Positions 17,015 through 24,852 of a DNA stretch of 64,000 bases are shown here, in pieces. Source of the stretch: Microbacterium salitolerans (GTDB taxonomy: Bacteria; Actinomycetota; Actinomycetes; Actinomycetales; Microbacteriaceae); contig NZ_JAHKSH010000001.1 of the NCBI RefSeq assembly GCF_019720895.1, positions 1 to 64,000 on the forward strand, written 5' to 3'. The notes beneath the pieces are model-generated. The model was not told the origin of the DNA. It saw only the letters and a list, made by a program, of their open reading frames with translations, and made no database searches. Position 1 is the first letter of the stretch. Each line of letters opens with the position of its first letter. The translations under genes were made by a program, and so were the position numbers.

Positions 17015-18553
17015 TCACGCGAACCGCAGGAACCCGTCGACGAGCAGGGAGCGGATCGCGGGGAGGAGCGACGCGCGCAGGGCGGGCTCCTCGACCTCGA
17101 GCAGCTGCGCGAGCGCGCCGATGATCTGACCGATCGAGAGGTCGCCGTCGCAGGCGCCCACGAGACCCGCGAGGGCCGGATCCGCGTGGAACGAGCGCCC
17201 GAAGCCGCCGCCCTGCCGCAGCTCGATGACGGTCGGGTTCTCGGCGCCCGGCGTGTGGTGGCGCGCTTCGGTGACGTCGGCGGCCGCGTGCAGCGAGAGG
17301 GCGCAGAGCTGATCGTCTGAGAGCCGGGCCTGCGCGTCGTGGGCCGCGAGCGCCTGGGCGAGGTGGGATCCGAGGGAGCTCTCCGACGGGATCGGCTGCC
17401 GGATCTGCTCGTATCGCGCGAGCGTCGGCTCGCCCTCGGCTCGCCGCAGGAGCACGTAGCCGAACCCGACCGCCGTGACGTCGCGCGCCTCGAAGTCGTC
17501 GAGCCAGGCGGTGAGGAGGCGGTCGTGCTCGGGTGTTCCGGGCGCGGTGCCGCCGTCGCGGATCCACATCTCGGAGTACTCGATGGGGTTCAGATGCTCG
17601 CGCTCGACGACCCAGGCGTCGAGTGGAATGTCGGACGCCTCGACCCACGCGCGGATCCGGTCGAGGCCTGAGGTGCCGCCCGTCGTCTCCCAGTTGCCGA
17701 GGAACTGCGCGACCCCGCCGGGCGCGAGATGTGCGCCGACGCCGGCGACGACCTGCGCGACGAGCGCGTCGCCGACGAGCCCGCCGTCGCGGTACTCGTA
17801 CGCGGGGACTCCGCTCGCACGGGGGGTGATGACGAACGGCGGGTTCGACACGATGCGGTCGAACGTCTCGCCTGCGACGGGCTCGAACAGGGATCCGTGC
17901 CGGGTCTCGATGTGGCTCGTGCCGTCGAGGACGGCGTTGATCTGCGTGAAGGCCAGGGCTCGCTCGCTGATGTCGGTCGCCACGACCTCGTCGGCGTAGC
18001 GACGCGCCCGCAGCGCCTGCACGCCGCAGCCGGTGCCGAGGTCGAGCACGCGGTGGGCGGGGGTCGGCAGCTGAAGCCCGGCGAGCGTGAGCGATGCGCC
18101 GCCGACGCCGAGCACGTAGTCCTCCGCCAGAGTGCCCCCGCCGAGCGCCAGTTCGTCGAGGTCGGCGGCGATCCACCACTCGCCCGGCCCGCGCTCGTCG
18201 TGGAACGACTGCGGGCGCAGGGTGACCGACGGCGTCACGGCATGCCCGTCGACGGCCGCGAATCCGAGCGAGACGAGGCCCGCGGACCCGGTGCGGGGCA
18301 GCGCATCCTCGACGTGCGACACCTGCTGCGCGACGCCGAAGATGAGCAGGCGCGCGAGCACGGCCTGCGGGTCGGTGCGGCTGCCGAGGCCGCGCAGCGC
18401 CGGCGTGCGCAGCGTGCGTCCGATGGCCGTGTCGGCATCGACGCCCCACGCGGCGCGCAGCGGCTCGGAGCGGAAGTCGGCGTCTGCGAGGTCGGCGGCG
18501 AGCGAGCGGCAGAGGTCAGGATCGGAGGTGAGCACGATTCCATTGTCGTTCAC
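17015..18553 (-). CDS. Class I SAM-dependent methyltransferase (RsmC/PrmC-like domain)
   Basis: 512 residues from GTG. An N-terminal winged-helix-like region (about 1-150) is followed by a Rossmann methyltransferase domain: motif I VLDLGTGCGVQALRA near residue 170, EVVATDISERAL as motif II, and motif IV SNPPFVI, the (N/D)PPF/Y signature of enzymes modifying planar exocyclic nitrogens of bases or glutamine. A C-terminal extension (about 370-512) is conserved in actinobacterial homologues. The substrate is unknown; rRNA or release factor are options. The start is weakly supported (GGGA only). It converges on galK with a 23-base gap. Confidence 0.82.
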   Translation of the reverse strand: MNDNGIVLTSDPDLCRSLAADLADADFRSEPLRAAWGVDADTAIGRTLRTPALRGLGSRTDPQAVLARLLIFGVAQQVSHVEDALPRTGSAGLVSLGFAAVDGHAVTPSVTLRPQSFHDERGPGEWWIAADLDELALGGGTLAEDYVLGVGGASLTLAGLQLPTPAHRVLDLGTGCGVQALRARRYADEVVATDISERALAFTQINAVLDGTSHIETRHGSLFEPVAGETFDRIVSNPPFVITPRASGVPAYEYRDGGLVGDALVAQVVAGVGAHLAPGGVAQFLGNWETTGGTSGLDRIRAWVEASDIPLDAWVVEREHLNPIEYSEMWIRDGGTAPGTPEHDRLLTAWLDDFEARDVTAVGFGYVLLRRAEGEPTLARYEQIRQPIPSESSLGSHLAQALAAHDAQARLSDDQLCALSLHAAADVTEARHHTPGAENPTVIELRQGGGFGRSFHADPALAGLVGACDGDLSIGQIIGALAQLLEVEEPALRASLLPAIRSLLVDGFLRFA

Positions 18554-18610
18554 CCGAAATTCCCATGTTCCGCGGGCCCGGGACAGTCGGAGTCGTAGAA
18601 GGGTGGACGC

Positions 18611-19033
18611 ATGGACGCTCTTTACACGACAGAAGCACTCGCCACCGGAGGCGGCCGCAGCGGCCGAGTCGCCGTGGCCGGCACCGACCTCGACTTCGAT
18701 CTCGCCATCCCGAAGGCGATGGGCGGATCCGGCGACGGCGCGAACCCCGAGCAGCTGTTCGCAGCCGGCTTCGCCGCCTGCTTCCACTCGGCGCTGCAGG
18801 CCGCCGCGCGCTCGCAGAAGGTCGCGATCGACGGATCCTCCGTGGGCGGTCGCGTGTCGATCGGATCGAACGGCGAGGGCGGCTTCGCGCTCGCCGTCGA
18901 ACTCGAGGTCGTCATCCCCGAGGTCGAGCACGACATCGCGCAGGGTCTCGCCGATGCCGCGCACCAGATGTGCCCGTACAGCAACGCGACCCGCGGCAAC
19001 ATCCCCGTCACGGTGACGGTCGTCGACGACTGA
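18611..19033 (+). CDS. ohr: Organic hydroperoxide resistance protein (Ohr/OsmC family)
   Basis: 140 residues, the usual length. The catalytic peroxidatic Cys57 is in FAACFHSAL and the resolving Cys121 in QMCPYSNATRGN, both in the Ohr arrangement. It reduces organic hydroperoxides in the cytoplasm, usually with lipoylated partners. AGAAGG precedes the ATG. It is divergent from the methyltransferase gene. No adjacent OhrR-type MarR regulator is present. Two tandem inverted-repeat elements follow the gene. Confidence 0.95.
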   Translation: MDALYTTEALATGGGRSGRVAVAGTDLDFDLAIPKAMGGSGDGANPEQLFAAGFAACFHSALQAAARSQKVAIDGSSVGGRVSIGSNGEGGFALAVELEVVIPEVEHDIAQGLADAAHQMCPYSNATRGNIPVTVTVVDD

Positions 19034-19051
19034 GCGGAACTCTTCCCTCCA

Positions 19052-19132
19052 ACACAACGCAGTCAATCTCGGCGCGAGCGGCCGTTTCTGCCGCTTTTCG
19101 ATGTTCCACCGGCCGGATTGACTGCGTTGTGT
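19052..19132. repeat. Intergenic inverted repeat, family C copy 1
   Basis: A 17-bp perfect inverted repeat, ACACAACGCAGTCAATC at 19052-19068 with 19116-19132; the 47-base interior contains a GC-rich secondary stem (CGGCC/GGCCG). It is followed 78 bases later by a second, diverged copy in the same orientation. Confidence 0.8.
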
Positions 19133-19210
19133 CGCGCGTGGCACGGGTCGTGGGGCTCGTGTGCGTCGAGCCGCGGGGTGCGCGCGACCTCGTTGACGCC
19201 GCCGCAGCGA

Positions 19211-19291
19211 ACACAACGCAGTCGATCTGGGCCCGAACGGCCGGTTCTGCCGCCTTTCGGTCCTCCGGACGCAGAGTTGACTGCGCTGTGT
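19211..19291. repeat. Intergenic inverted repeat, family C copy 2
   Basis: An 81-base element aligned end to end with copy 1: the outer ends ACACAACGCAGTCGATC and GTTGACTGCGCTGTGT match copy 1 with a few substitutions, and the interior GCCGGTTCTGCCGCCTTTCGG matches with two. The arms here are imperfect. The 78 bases between copies (19133-19210) hold no recognisable feature. Confidence 0.75.
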
Positions 19292-19310
19292 CGGGCGACG
19301 GCGGAAACTC

Positions 19311-19841
19311 TCAGCGCGTGAGGGCACGCTCGACGAGTGCGACTGCGGCGTCGCCGTCTCCCGCGAAGGCGGTGTGGAACGCGACCATGCTCGTCGCCGT
19401 CACGACGTCGTCGACGGTGACCGATGGATCCGCGCGCTCGGTGGCGAGCTCTGTTTCGAGGATCCGCGTGATGACGCCGCGGAGGCGCTCCTGCAGCGGC
19501 GCGGCGAGCTCCGGATCCAGCGCGTGCGCCTCGAGGACCGACGCCGACATGCGCGCCTGCGCCGCGATGCGCATCAGGAAGTCATGCAGGGTGAGCGAGG
19601 GGTCCGCCTCGAGGTCTGCCAGGTTCTTGTCGAAGACGGCGAGGGCGAGCCGCTCCTTGCTCTCGAAGTGACGATAGAGCGACGCCTGGCCGACGCCCGC
19701 GCGCTTCGCGATCGCGCTGAACGCCACGGAGAAGCCCTCCTCCGCGAAGAGCTCCCGCGCGGCGTCGATCAGGGCGCGGCGGTTCCCGGCGGCCGCGGCG
19801 GGGCCCCGGTTGGGAGAGGGGCTCTGGCGCGCGGAGGGCAT
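19311..19841 (-). CDS. TetR-family transcriptional regulator
   Basis: 176 residues. The N-terminal TetR helix-turn-helix is ALIDAARELFAEEGFSVAFSAIAKRAGVGQASLYRHFESKERL (residues about 22-64); the C-terminal ligand domain is divergent. The start ATG lies 7 bases after TAGGCT (minus strand), so the transcript is probably leaderless. It is divergent from an SDR oxidoreductase gene with a 20-bp palindrome between them, so it likely represses itself and the SDR. The ligand is unknown. Confidence 0.9.
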   Translation of the reverse strand: MPSARQSPSPNRGPAAAAGNRRALIDAARELFAEEGFSVAFSAIAKRAGVGQASLYRHFESKERLALAVFDKNLADLEADPSLTLHDFLMRIAAQARMSASVLEAHALDPELAAPLQERLRGVITRILETELATERADPSVTVDDVVTATSMVAFHTAFAGDGDAAVALVERALTR

Positions 19842-19856
19842 GAAGCGTAGCCTATA

Positions 19857-19876
19857 ACCGGACAGAGTTGTCCGGT
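19857..19876. promoter_or_regulatory. TetR-type operator
   Basis: ACCGGACAGAGTTGTCCGGT: perfect 8-base arms ACCGGACA/TGTCCGGT with a 4-base spacer. It overlaps the tetR promoter region and lies in the 99-base gap to the divergent SDR gene. Confidence 0.82.
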
Positions 19877-19940
19877 AGGCGTCGCCGCCCGACGACGCCC
19901 CGAACCGCCTCGAGAGAGGCGTCGATGGAGAGGAACGCGC

Positions 19941-20741
19941 ATGAGCGACGCCGCAGCACAGCAGGGTCCCGAGATGCAGCAGTGGGACGAGAGGATCGCC
20001 GAGGGCCGCTTCGACGGCCGGACGATCATCGTGACCGGTGCGGGGTCCGGCATCGGCCGCGCGACCGCCTCGCGCATCGCCCGCGAGGGCGGCCGTGTGG
20101 TCGCCGTCGACATGAACGAGAAGGGGCTCGACGACTTCGCCGCCGTGCACCCCGCCGCCGAGGTCGTGACGGTCGTCGCCGACATCACGGATGACGCGGC
20201 CATCGCGCGCATCATCGAGGCGGCGGGCGTCCAGGTCGACGGCCTCGCGAACGTCGCAGGGATCATGGACCAGATGCAGCCCGTCCACGAGATCGACGCG
20301 GCGCTGTGGGAGAAGGTCTTCGCCGTCAACGTCACCGGCTCCTTCAAGCTGATGAAGGCGGTCATCCCGGGCATGCTCGAGCGCGGCGCCGGTTCCATCG
20401 TGAACGTCGCGAGCGAGGCGGGTCTCCGCGGGTCCGCCGCCGGCACGGCCTACACGGCCTCGAAGCACGCGGTCGTCGGCATGACGAAGAGCTCGGCGTA
20501 CCTCTATGCGCTCGCGGGCATCCGCGTCAACGCCGTCGCTCCGGGGGCGGTCGCGACGGGCATCGAGGCGCCGTTCGCCTCCGAGTTCGCCGCGCCCCGC
20601 ATCCAGCGCGGCATGGCCGCGATCCCCTCGATCGCGCAGGCCACGCAGCTCGCGGCGTCGATCACGTTCCTCCTCAGCGAAGACGCGACGAACCTCAACG
20701 GCGTCATCCTCCCCTCCGACGGGGGCTGGTCGGCGGCCTGA
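19941..20741 (+). CDS. Short-chain dehydrogenase/reductase
   Basis: 266 residues, classical SDR. The cofactor motif is TGAGSGIG near residue 33, NVAG replaces the usual NNAG, the catalytic Ser is in NVASEAG, and Tyr/Lys are in YTASKHAV. An acidic Asp in VVAVDMNEKG after beta-2 suggests NAD(H) preference. The C-terminus is GVILPSDGGWSAA. GAGAGGA precedes the ATG. It is probably controlled by the divergent TetR regulator through the palindrome upstream. The substrate is unknown. The gene ends at a 42-bp perfect palindrome. Confidence 0.92.
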   Translation: MSDAAAQQGPEMQQWDERIAEGRFDGRTIIVTGAGSGIGRATASRIAREGGRVVAVDMNEKGLDDFAAVHPAAEVVTVVADITDDAAIARIIEAAGVQVDGLANVAGIMDQMQPVHEIDAALWEKVFAVNVTGSFKLMKAVIPGMLERGAGSIVNVASEAGLRGSAAGTAYTASKHAVVGMTKSSAYLYALAGIRVNAVAPGAVATGIEAPFASEFAAPRIQRGMAAIPSIAQATQLAASITFLLSEDATNLNGVILPSDGGWSAA

Positions 20742-20747
20742 CCCCGC

Positions 20748-20789
20748 ATGCAGAACGCGCCCCGCGGATCCGCGGGGCGCGTTCTGCAT
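20748..20789. terminator. 42-bp perfect palindrome, bidirectional terminator
   Basis: A perfect, uninterrupted palindrome centred at 20768/20769 on CCGCGGATCCGCGG. It lies between the convergent ends of the SDR and alcohol dehydrogenase genes, 6 bases after the SDR stop. RNA would fold into a stem of about 19 bp with a minimal loop. Confidence 0.8.
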
Positions 20790-20850
20790 TCCGAGTCGGT
20801 GATGCGCGGGCAGCTTCGGCGAATGCCGGGGTTCCCCGCGTCAGAGCCCC

Positions 20851-21903
20851 CTACGGCCGCAGCAGGGCCTTGATCACGCGGCGCTCGTCCATCGCGGCGT
20901 AGGCATCGGCGGCGTCCGCGAGGGCGAACGTGCCGTCGAACACGCGGCCGGGGGTGAGGGATCCGTCCAGCACCTCGGGAAGGATCTCGTCGACGTAGCT
21001 GCGCACGGGTGCGACGCCGCCGCGGACCCCGACGTTGGTCGAGAACATCGTGCGCATGGGCAGCTCGGGGCCGCCGTTGGGGACGCCGACGAAGCCGACC
21101 TGACCGCCGGGACGGGCGGAGCGAAGGGCCTGGTCCATCGACTCCTTCGTGCCGACGCACTCGAGCACCGCGTCGGGGCCGATGCCGTCGAACATGTCCT
21201 TGAGCCGTGCGATCCCCTCGTCGCCGCGCTCGGACACGATGTCGGTCGCGCCGAACTCGGTGGCGACACGCTGGCGCGGCTCGTGGCGGCTCATCGCGAC
21301 GATGCGCTCGGCGCCGAGGCGCTTCGCGGCGAGCACGGCCGAGAGTCCGACCGCGCCGTCCCCGACGACCGCGACGGTGGCTCCCTGCGAGACCCCGCCC
21401 GAGACGGCCGCGTGGTGGCCGGTCAGGAACACGTCGCTGAGCGTGAGCAGGCTGGGCACGAGCGCCTCGTCCGGCTGGCCCGGGACGACGGTCAGGGTGC
21501 CGTCCGCGTGAGGCACCCGCACGAACTCGCCCTGCGCGCCGTCGGTCGGGTGGCCCCAGTGGTCGTCGCCGCCGAACCAGCCGAGCTCGAGGCAGGAGGT
21601 CGTGAAGCCGTTCCGGCAGTTCGCGCACTCGCCGCAGCAGTCGTAGAAGGGGGCGATGACGAAGTCCCCGGCCTTCACCCTCGTGACGCCTTCGGCGACC
21701 TCTTCGACGACGCCGATGAACTCGTGTCCGATCCGGCGGGGCTCGTCTGTGGGGGTCACGCCGCGGTACGGCCACAGGTCGGACCCGCACACGCAGGCGG
21801 CCGTGACGCGCACGATCGCATCCTTGCCGGTGCCGCTCAGCTGGGGATCCGCGACCTGCTCGGATCGGATGTCTCGTTCGCCATGGATGACCGTTGCGCG
21901 CAT
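20851..21903 (-). CDS. Zinc-dependent alcohol dehydrogenase (MDR superfamily)
   Basis: 350 residues. It has catalytic zinc residues (CVCGSDLW, GHEFIGVVEEV), a structural zinc loop with CCGECANCRNGFTTSC, and the Rossmann motif VAVVGDGAVGLSA. It oxidises an alcohol or polyol with NAD(P)+; the substrate is not evident. The start MRATVIHGERDI is chosen because TACCGT ends 6 bases upstream (leaderless pattern); the longer ORF would cross the ArsR promoter. It is divergent from an ArsR regulator gene, which may control it. Confidence 0.92.
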   Translation of the reverse strand: MRATVIHGERDIRSEQVADPQLSGTGKDAIVRVTAACVCGSDLWPYRGVTPTDEPRRIGHEFIGVVEEVAEGVTRVKAGDFVIAPFYDCCGECANCRNGFTTSCLELGWFGGDDHWGHPTDGAQGEFVRVPHADGTLTVVPGQPDEALVPSLLTLSDVFLTGHHAAVSGGVSQGATVAVVGDGAVGLSAVLAAKRLGAERIVAMSRHEPRQRVATEFGATDIVSERGDEGIARLKDMFDGIGPDAVLECVGTKESMDQALRSARPGGQVGFVGVPNGGPELPMRTMFSTNVGVRGGVAPVRSYVDEILPEVLDGSLTPGRVFDGTFALADAADAYAAMDERRVIKALLRP

Positions 21904-21967
21904 GGTTCGACGGTATCGCGACAGGGGGTTGACGGATCCTGACACCGCCTGCATATTTAATGTATTG

Positions 21968-21977
21968 CTTACGTAAG
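21968..21977. promoter_or_regulatory. Possible ArsR-type operator
   Basis: CTTACGTAAG is a perfect 10-base palindrome in an unusually AT-rich stretch (21950-21980), 11 bases before the arsR-like ATG and in the gap to the divergent alcohol dehydrogenase gene. AAGGAA at its edge is the ribosome site. Confidence 0.5.
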
Positions 21978-21988
21978 GAAACTCTGAC

Positions 21989-22333
21989 ATGCCAGCTCCC
22001 GCAGACCCGCTCTCTCAGGTCTTCCACGCGCTTGCGGATCCCACCCGTCGGGCGATGCTGGAGCGACTCAGCAGGGAGAGCGCCACCGTCGGCGAGCTGT
22101 CAGAGCCCTTCGACATGAGCCGACCCGCGATCTCGCAGCACCTGCGGGTGCTCGAGCGCGCCGGGCTCATCGAGCGCACGACGCGCGCCCAGTGGCGGGT
22201 CTGCACGATCCGCCCCGAACCCCTCGACCGCGCCACGGCGTGGGTCGAGGAGAACCGCGCGCTGTGGACCGCCCAGTTCGACCGACTGGACGACGTTCTG
22301 CGGCGCCTCCAAGAGGGAGACTCCGATGCCTGA
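21989..22333 (+). CDS. ArsR-family winged-helix regulator
   Basis: 114 residues. ArsR/SmtB fold: FHALADPTRRAMLERL, then LSEPFDMSRPAISQHLRVLERAGLIERTTRAQWRVC. It has no metal-binding cysteine cluster, so it belongs to the non-metal subgroup that is commonly paired with AHSA1/SRPBCC proteins. Its last 8 bases overlap the start of such a gene. AAGGAA precedes the ATG. Confidence 0.9.
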   Translation: MPAPADPLSQVFHALADPTRRAMLERLSRESATVGELSEPFDMSRPAISQHLRVLERAGLIERTTRAQWRVCTIRPEPLDRATAWVEENRALWTAQFDRLDDVLRRLQEGDSDA

Positions 22334-22766
22334 CTTCACGATCACTCGAACCTTCGACGCCCCGCGCGAGACGGTGTGGCGCGCGTGGACGGATCCGACG
22401 ATCGCCGCACAGTGGTGGCACCCGCACGAGGTGACGACGCCCGCTGACTCGGTGCACATCGACCTGCGCGAGGGCGGCGGGTACGCCTACATGATGATCG
22501 ATCCGACCGGCGGCGAGTGGCCGACGGCCGGCGAGTACCTCGAGGTGCGGGAGCCCGAGCGGCTGCGCTTCACGTGGGGATCCCCGGAGGATCCCCGCCG
22601 CGAGGGCGTGCCCGTCATCACGGTCGACCTCGCCGAGGCGCCGGGCGGGCGCACCGCGATGACCTTCCACCTCGACGGGAGGCCGGACGACCACGGCTCC
22701 GCCGAGAGCGTCTCCGACGGCTGGACCGAGGCGTTCGAGGAGCTCGACGGGGTTCTCGCGGGCTGA
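22326..22766 (+). CDS. SRPBCC/AHSA1-domain protein
   Basis: 146 residues, a START-like fold. Signature segments are ITRTFDAPRETVWRAWTDPTIAAQWW, GGYAYMMIDPTGGEW and SVSDGWTEAFEELDGVLAG. The family binds hydrophobic ligands or acts as a chaperone co-factor; members next to ArsR regulators have no settled function. It overlaps the arsR-like gene by 8 bases and is co-translated. Confidence 0.88.
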   Translation: MPDFTITRTFDAPRETVWRAWTDPTIAAQWWHPHEVTTPADSVHIDLREGGGYAYMMIDPTGGEWPTAGEYLEVREPERLRFTWGSPEDPRREGVPVITVDLAEAPGGRTAMTFHLDGRPDDHGSAESVSDGWTEAFEELDGVLAG

Positions 22767-22808
22767 CGCGCGCCGGGGAGGCAGGGGTCCACGCCATAGG
22801 ATCGCGGG

Positions 22809-23306
22809 GTGTCCGTGATGTATTGGCGCCACCGGTGGCTTGTGATCCCGCTCATCGTGGGCATGGTCGTGCTCGTCGTCCTCGCGCGGCCTGTGTTCCG
22901 CGCCGCGGACGCGCTCGCGCCGACGTCCGCCGGCGGCGTGATCGCGATCGCGCTGGCGACGGCGGTCCTCTGCCTCCCTGCGCTGCTCCTCCACGTCAGC
23001 CTGGCCACGCTGTTCAACGCACGCGCCGCACTCCACCGGGATGAGCATGCGAGCATGATCGCCGGGTGGGGAGCGGTCGTCGGCTTCGGACTCAGCGCGG
23101 CGACGCTCACGAGCGCCCTCATCGAGTTCGACGACCTCGGCGAGGCCCGCATCGGGTCCGCCGTCGCGACGCTACTCCTCCTCCTCTGGAACGGCAGCGA
23201 GCTCGTGCGCCTGACGCGCGGCTCCCGGATCCCGTGGGCGCGCGTGGTGGCGAGCGGCGGCATCATCCTCGCTGCGGGCGTCGTCGCCGGCTTCCTGCTC
23301 GACTGA
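22809..23306 (+). CDS. Hypothetical four-helix membrane protein
   Basis: 165 residues, not recognised. Four hydrophobic segments: about 10-30 (LVIPLIVGMVVLVVLA), 42-68, 83-105 and 143-164. The loops are short, with an acidic loop DDLGEARIGS. The GTG start lies 6 bases after TAGGAT, consistent with a leaderless mRNA; an ATG three codons on is an alternative. It lies between the AHSA1 gene and pcnA, all on the same strand. Confidence 0.72.
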   Translation: MSVMYWRHRWLVIPLIVGMVVLVVLARPVFRAADALAPTSAGGVIAIALATAVLCLPALLLHVSLATLFNARAALHRDEHASMIAGWGAVVGFGLSAATLTSALIEFDDLGEARIGSAVATLLLLLWNGSELVRLTRGSRIPWARVVASGGIILAAGVVAGFLLD

Positions 23307-23399
23307 CGCCAGCCGCGGGACCGAGGCGCTCGACGCGGTGCGCGCACCGGCGTCTCCACGCGAGGATCCCCCCAGCCGCCCGCGACTACCCTGGATCCC

Positions 23400-24827
23400 A
23401 TGCTCAATATGGCCGCCGGTCTTGCGCGCCTCGGCGACCTCGCGCAGTCCCCCATCGTCGCCACGCTCGCCCGCGCGTTCGCGGATGCCGGGCACGATCT
23501 GGCGATCGTCGGAGGTCCCGTGCGCGATGCTCTGCTGGGGCGCTCGACGCACGACCTCGACTTCACGACCGATGCCCGCCCCGACGACATTCTGCGGATC
23601 ATCACGCCGATCTCGACCGCGCAGTGGGACATCGGGCGTGCCTTCGGCACCATCGGGGCGCGGGTCCAGGGCGAGCAGGTCGAGATCACGACCTACCGCG
23701 CCGACAGCTACGACGGCACGACCCGCAAGCCCGCCGTCGAATTCGGCGACACCCTCGAGGGCGATCTCACGCGCCGCGACTTCACGGTCAACGCCATGGC
23801 GCTGAAGGTGACCGAGGTCGCGCTCGTGGATCCGACGGGCGGCGTCGAGGATCTCGTCGCCGGCACCCTGCGCACCCCGATCGATCCGCGCGTGAGCTTC
23901 GGAGACGACCCGCTGCGTATGCTGCGCGCCGCGCGGTTCTCGGCGCAGCTCGGCTTCGACGTCGAGGAGCAGACGCGCGCCGCGATCGAGGATCTCCGCG
24001 GCACGCTCGAGATCGTCAGCGCCGAGCGCGTCCAGGCCGAGCTCAGCCGCACCATGCGCGAGAAGGACCCCGTGCGCGGCGTGCGCACGATGGTCGAGAC
24101 GGGCCTCTCGGACGAGTTCCTGCCCGAGCTCTCGGGCCTCAAGCTCGAGGTCGACGAGCACCACCATCACAAGGACGTCTACGAGCACTCGCTGACGGTC
24201 CTGCAGCAGGCGATCGATCTCGAGCAGGGGCGCTTCCCCGGCAGCGAGCCCGATGTCGCCCTGCGCCTCGCCGCGCTGCTGCACGACATCGGAAAGCCCC
24301 GCACCAGAAAGCTCGAGGCGGGCGGCGCGGTCACGTTCCACCACCACGACATCGTCGGATCCCGCATGGCGAAGAAGCGCCTGCAGAAGCTGAAATACGA
24401 CACGGCGACGATCACGTCGGTCGCGAAGCTCATCGAGCTGCACCTGCGGTTCTTCGGCTACGCCGAGGGCGCCTGGAGCGACTCGGCCGTACGCCGGTAC
24501 GTCCGCGATGCGGGTGACGAGCTCGATCGCCTGCACATCCTCACCCGCGCTGACGTGACGACGCGCAATCAGCGCAAGGCCCGCCGCCTCTCCACCGCGT
24601 ACGACGACATCGAGAACCGCATCGTGCAGCTGCGCGAGCAGGAGGAGATCGACGCGATCCGCCCGGATCTCGACGGCAACCGGATCCAGGAGATCCTCGA
24701 GATCCCGCCGGGCCCGGCCGTCGGGAAGGCGTACCGGTTCCTGCTCGAGCTGCGGCTCGACGAGGGTCCCCTCGGCGAGGACGAGGCGGAGGCGCGTCTC
24801 CGCGCGTGGTGGGCCGAGCAGGACTGA
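23400..24827 (+). CDS. pcnA: CCA tRNA nucleotidyltransferase
   Basis: 475 residues. The N-terminal nucleotidyltransferase domain has IVGGPVRDALLGRSTHDLDFTT (catalytic Asp-x-Asp); the RNA-binding head follows (DPLRMLRAARFSAQLGF), then an HD phosphohydrolase domain with HHHHKDVYEHSL and LAALLHDIGKPRTR. It adds or repairs the CCA end of tRNAs. TACCCT lies 7 bases before the ATG (leaderless pattern). In actinobacteria this gene is usually divergent from, and next to, the DUF6049-murJ genes; here they lie 9 kb apart but keep that divergent orientation. Confidence 0.95.
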   Translation: MLNMAAGLARLGDLAQSPIVATLARAFADAGHDLAIVGGPVRDALLGRSTHDLDFTTDARPDDILRIITPISTAQWDIGRAFGTIGARVQGEQVEITTYRADSYDGTTRKPAVEFGDTLEGDLTRRDFTVNAMALKVTEVALVDPTGGVEDLVAGTLRTPIDPRVSFGDDPLRMLRAARFSAQLGFDVEEQTRAAIEDLRGTLEIVSAERVQAELSRTMREKDPVRGVRTMVETGLSDEFLPELSGLKLEVDEHHHHKDVYEHSLTVLQQAIDLEQGRFPGSEPDVALRLAALLHDIGKPRTRKLEAGGAVTFHHHDIVGSRMAKKRLQKLKYDTATITSVAKLIELHLRFFGYAEGAWSDSAVRRYVRDAGDELDRLHILTRADVTTRNQRKARRLSTAYDDIENRIVQLREQEEIDAIRPDLDGNRIQEILEIPPGPAVGKAYRFLLELRLDEGPLGEDEAEARLRAWWAEQD

Positions 24828-24852
24828 CGCCTCTCCGGCGTCGCGCGCGCGG

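Noticed and set aside
19052-19291. Possible CRISPR array or insertion-sequence ends
   Set aside because: Only two diverged 81-base units with internal symmetry, no regular spacers, no cas genes and no transposase nearby.
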